From Candidatus Brocadiaceae bacterium (GTDB taxonomy: Bacteria; Planctomycetota; Brocadiia; SM23-32), in NCBI GenBank assembly GCA_030615435.1, contig JAUWZH010000029.1, positions 1 to 15,108 of the forward strand: DNA of 15,108 bases, read 5' to 3'. Within the stretch, counting starts at the first letter, position 1. Every line of letters begins with the position of its first letter. Under the pieces are notes generated by a model. The model was given only the letters and a program-made list of their open reading frames with translations. It was not told where the DNA came from and did not search any database. The position numbers were made by a program, and so were the translations under genes. This document shows positions 14,920 to 15,108 of this stretch, piece by piece.

Positions 14920-15108
14920 GCCAATGGATCAGCGATGAGCTGTGGGGCGAGATTGCGCCCCTGCTTCCCCGCGAGCCGCCCAAACCAAAGGGCGGTCGCC
15001 CACGCATCCCCGACCGCAAGTGTCTCGTGGGAATCGTGTTCGTGCTGCGCACCGGTTGTGCCTGGAACGATCTGCCCGCCGAACTGGGGTGCGGCGATGG
15101 CACCACCT
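14913..15108 (+). CDS. IS5-family transposase, N-terminal part (runs off the window)
   Basis: Sixty-five codons are visible, starting MARQWISDELWGEIAPLLPR, followed by PKPKGGRPRIPDRKCLVGIV, then VLRTGCAWNDLPAELGCGDG. This is the characteristic N-terminal domain (DUF4096 type) of IS5-family transposases: D..W..i.pLLP, a KGGRPR linker and the LRTGC.W.dLP helix. The DDE catalytic residues lie downstream of the window. ATG 14913 has GGGAGG with 7-nt spacing. The visible part is intact, so this copy may still be functional. It lies inside the remnant of the sugar isomerase gene. Confidence 0.88.
   Translation, partial: MARQWISDELWGEIAPLLPREPPKPKGGRPRIPDRKCLVGIVFVLRTGCAWNDLPAELGCGDGTT

Larger units (their letters stand above)
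14833..15108 (+). mobile_element. Left part of an IS5-like insertion sequence (partial)
   Basis: A transposase of IS5 type begins at 14913 and runs off the window. The left end is estimated near GGCGCTATTGCAAAACCC, directly after CTAA (14829-14832); CTAA resembles the YTAR target of some IS5 elements. The right inverted repeat is not in the window, so the boundary is provisional to within about 20 bp. Confidence 0.6.

Overview
The window is about 15 kb of GC-rich bacterial DNA with short gaps, good Shine-Dalgarno sites and sigma70-type promoters. Two Gfo/Idh/MocA oxidoreductases, a pyrrolysine-free MttB-like methyltransferase, a DUF72 protein and a xylulokinase together resemble environmental Armatimonadota, Planctomycetota or Hydrogenedentota genomes. 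That placement is an impression from gene content only.

Left part (1-10220), GC-rich and mostly intact. A divergent pair of Gfo/Idh/MocA genes sits back to back around a 371-bp control region with one strong promoter per direction. The leftward gene overlaps by ATGA with a probable 2-hydroxyacid dehydrogenase that leaves the window. The rightward gene is followed by an MttB-family methyltransferase and a DUF72 protein. A frameshifted OB-fold remnant of a DNA polymerase III alpha (DnaE) C-terminus overlaps the end of the DUF72 gene tail to tail. Leftward from there lie a two-gene signalling operon (REC-kinase-REC hybrid histidine kinase, then REC-HD-GYP c-di-GMP phosphodiesterase) and a xylulokinase.

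Junction (10386-10670). A complete tRNA-Leu(GAG) with its own promoter and encoded CCA is followed by a stem-loop, another promoter and the N-terminal stub of a tyrosine-recombinase integrase. This is the usual layout of a tRNA-targeted mobile element, here decayed.

Right part (10670-15108), more AT-rich in the kinase gene and full of fragments. It holds the integrase stub, a possible transposase C-terminal fragment, about 400 bp without a gene, an FGGY sugar kinase unlike xylB, and a sugar isomerase gene (L-fucose/L-arabinose isomerase type) broken three ways: an in-frame TAA after three codons, a 1107-bp IS630-family element flanked by TA duplications, and a second, IS5-like element that enters it and runs off the window. 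Removing the IS630 copy and one TA rejoins the isomerase frame exactly. The IS630 transposase is itself frameshifted twice.

I did not find a clearly new biological system. The best leads are the nested insertion history of the isomerase, the tRNA-Leu integration site, a start-codon-sequestering hairpin in the IS5-like element, the near-consensus divergent promoters, and the isolated DnaE OB-fold remnant.
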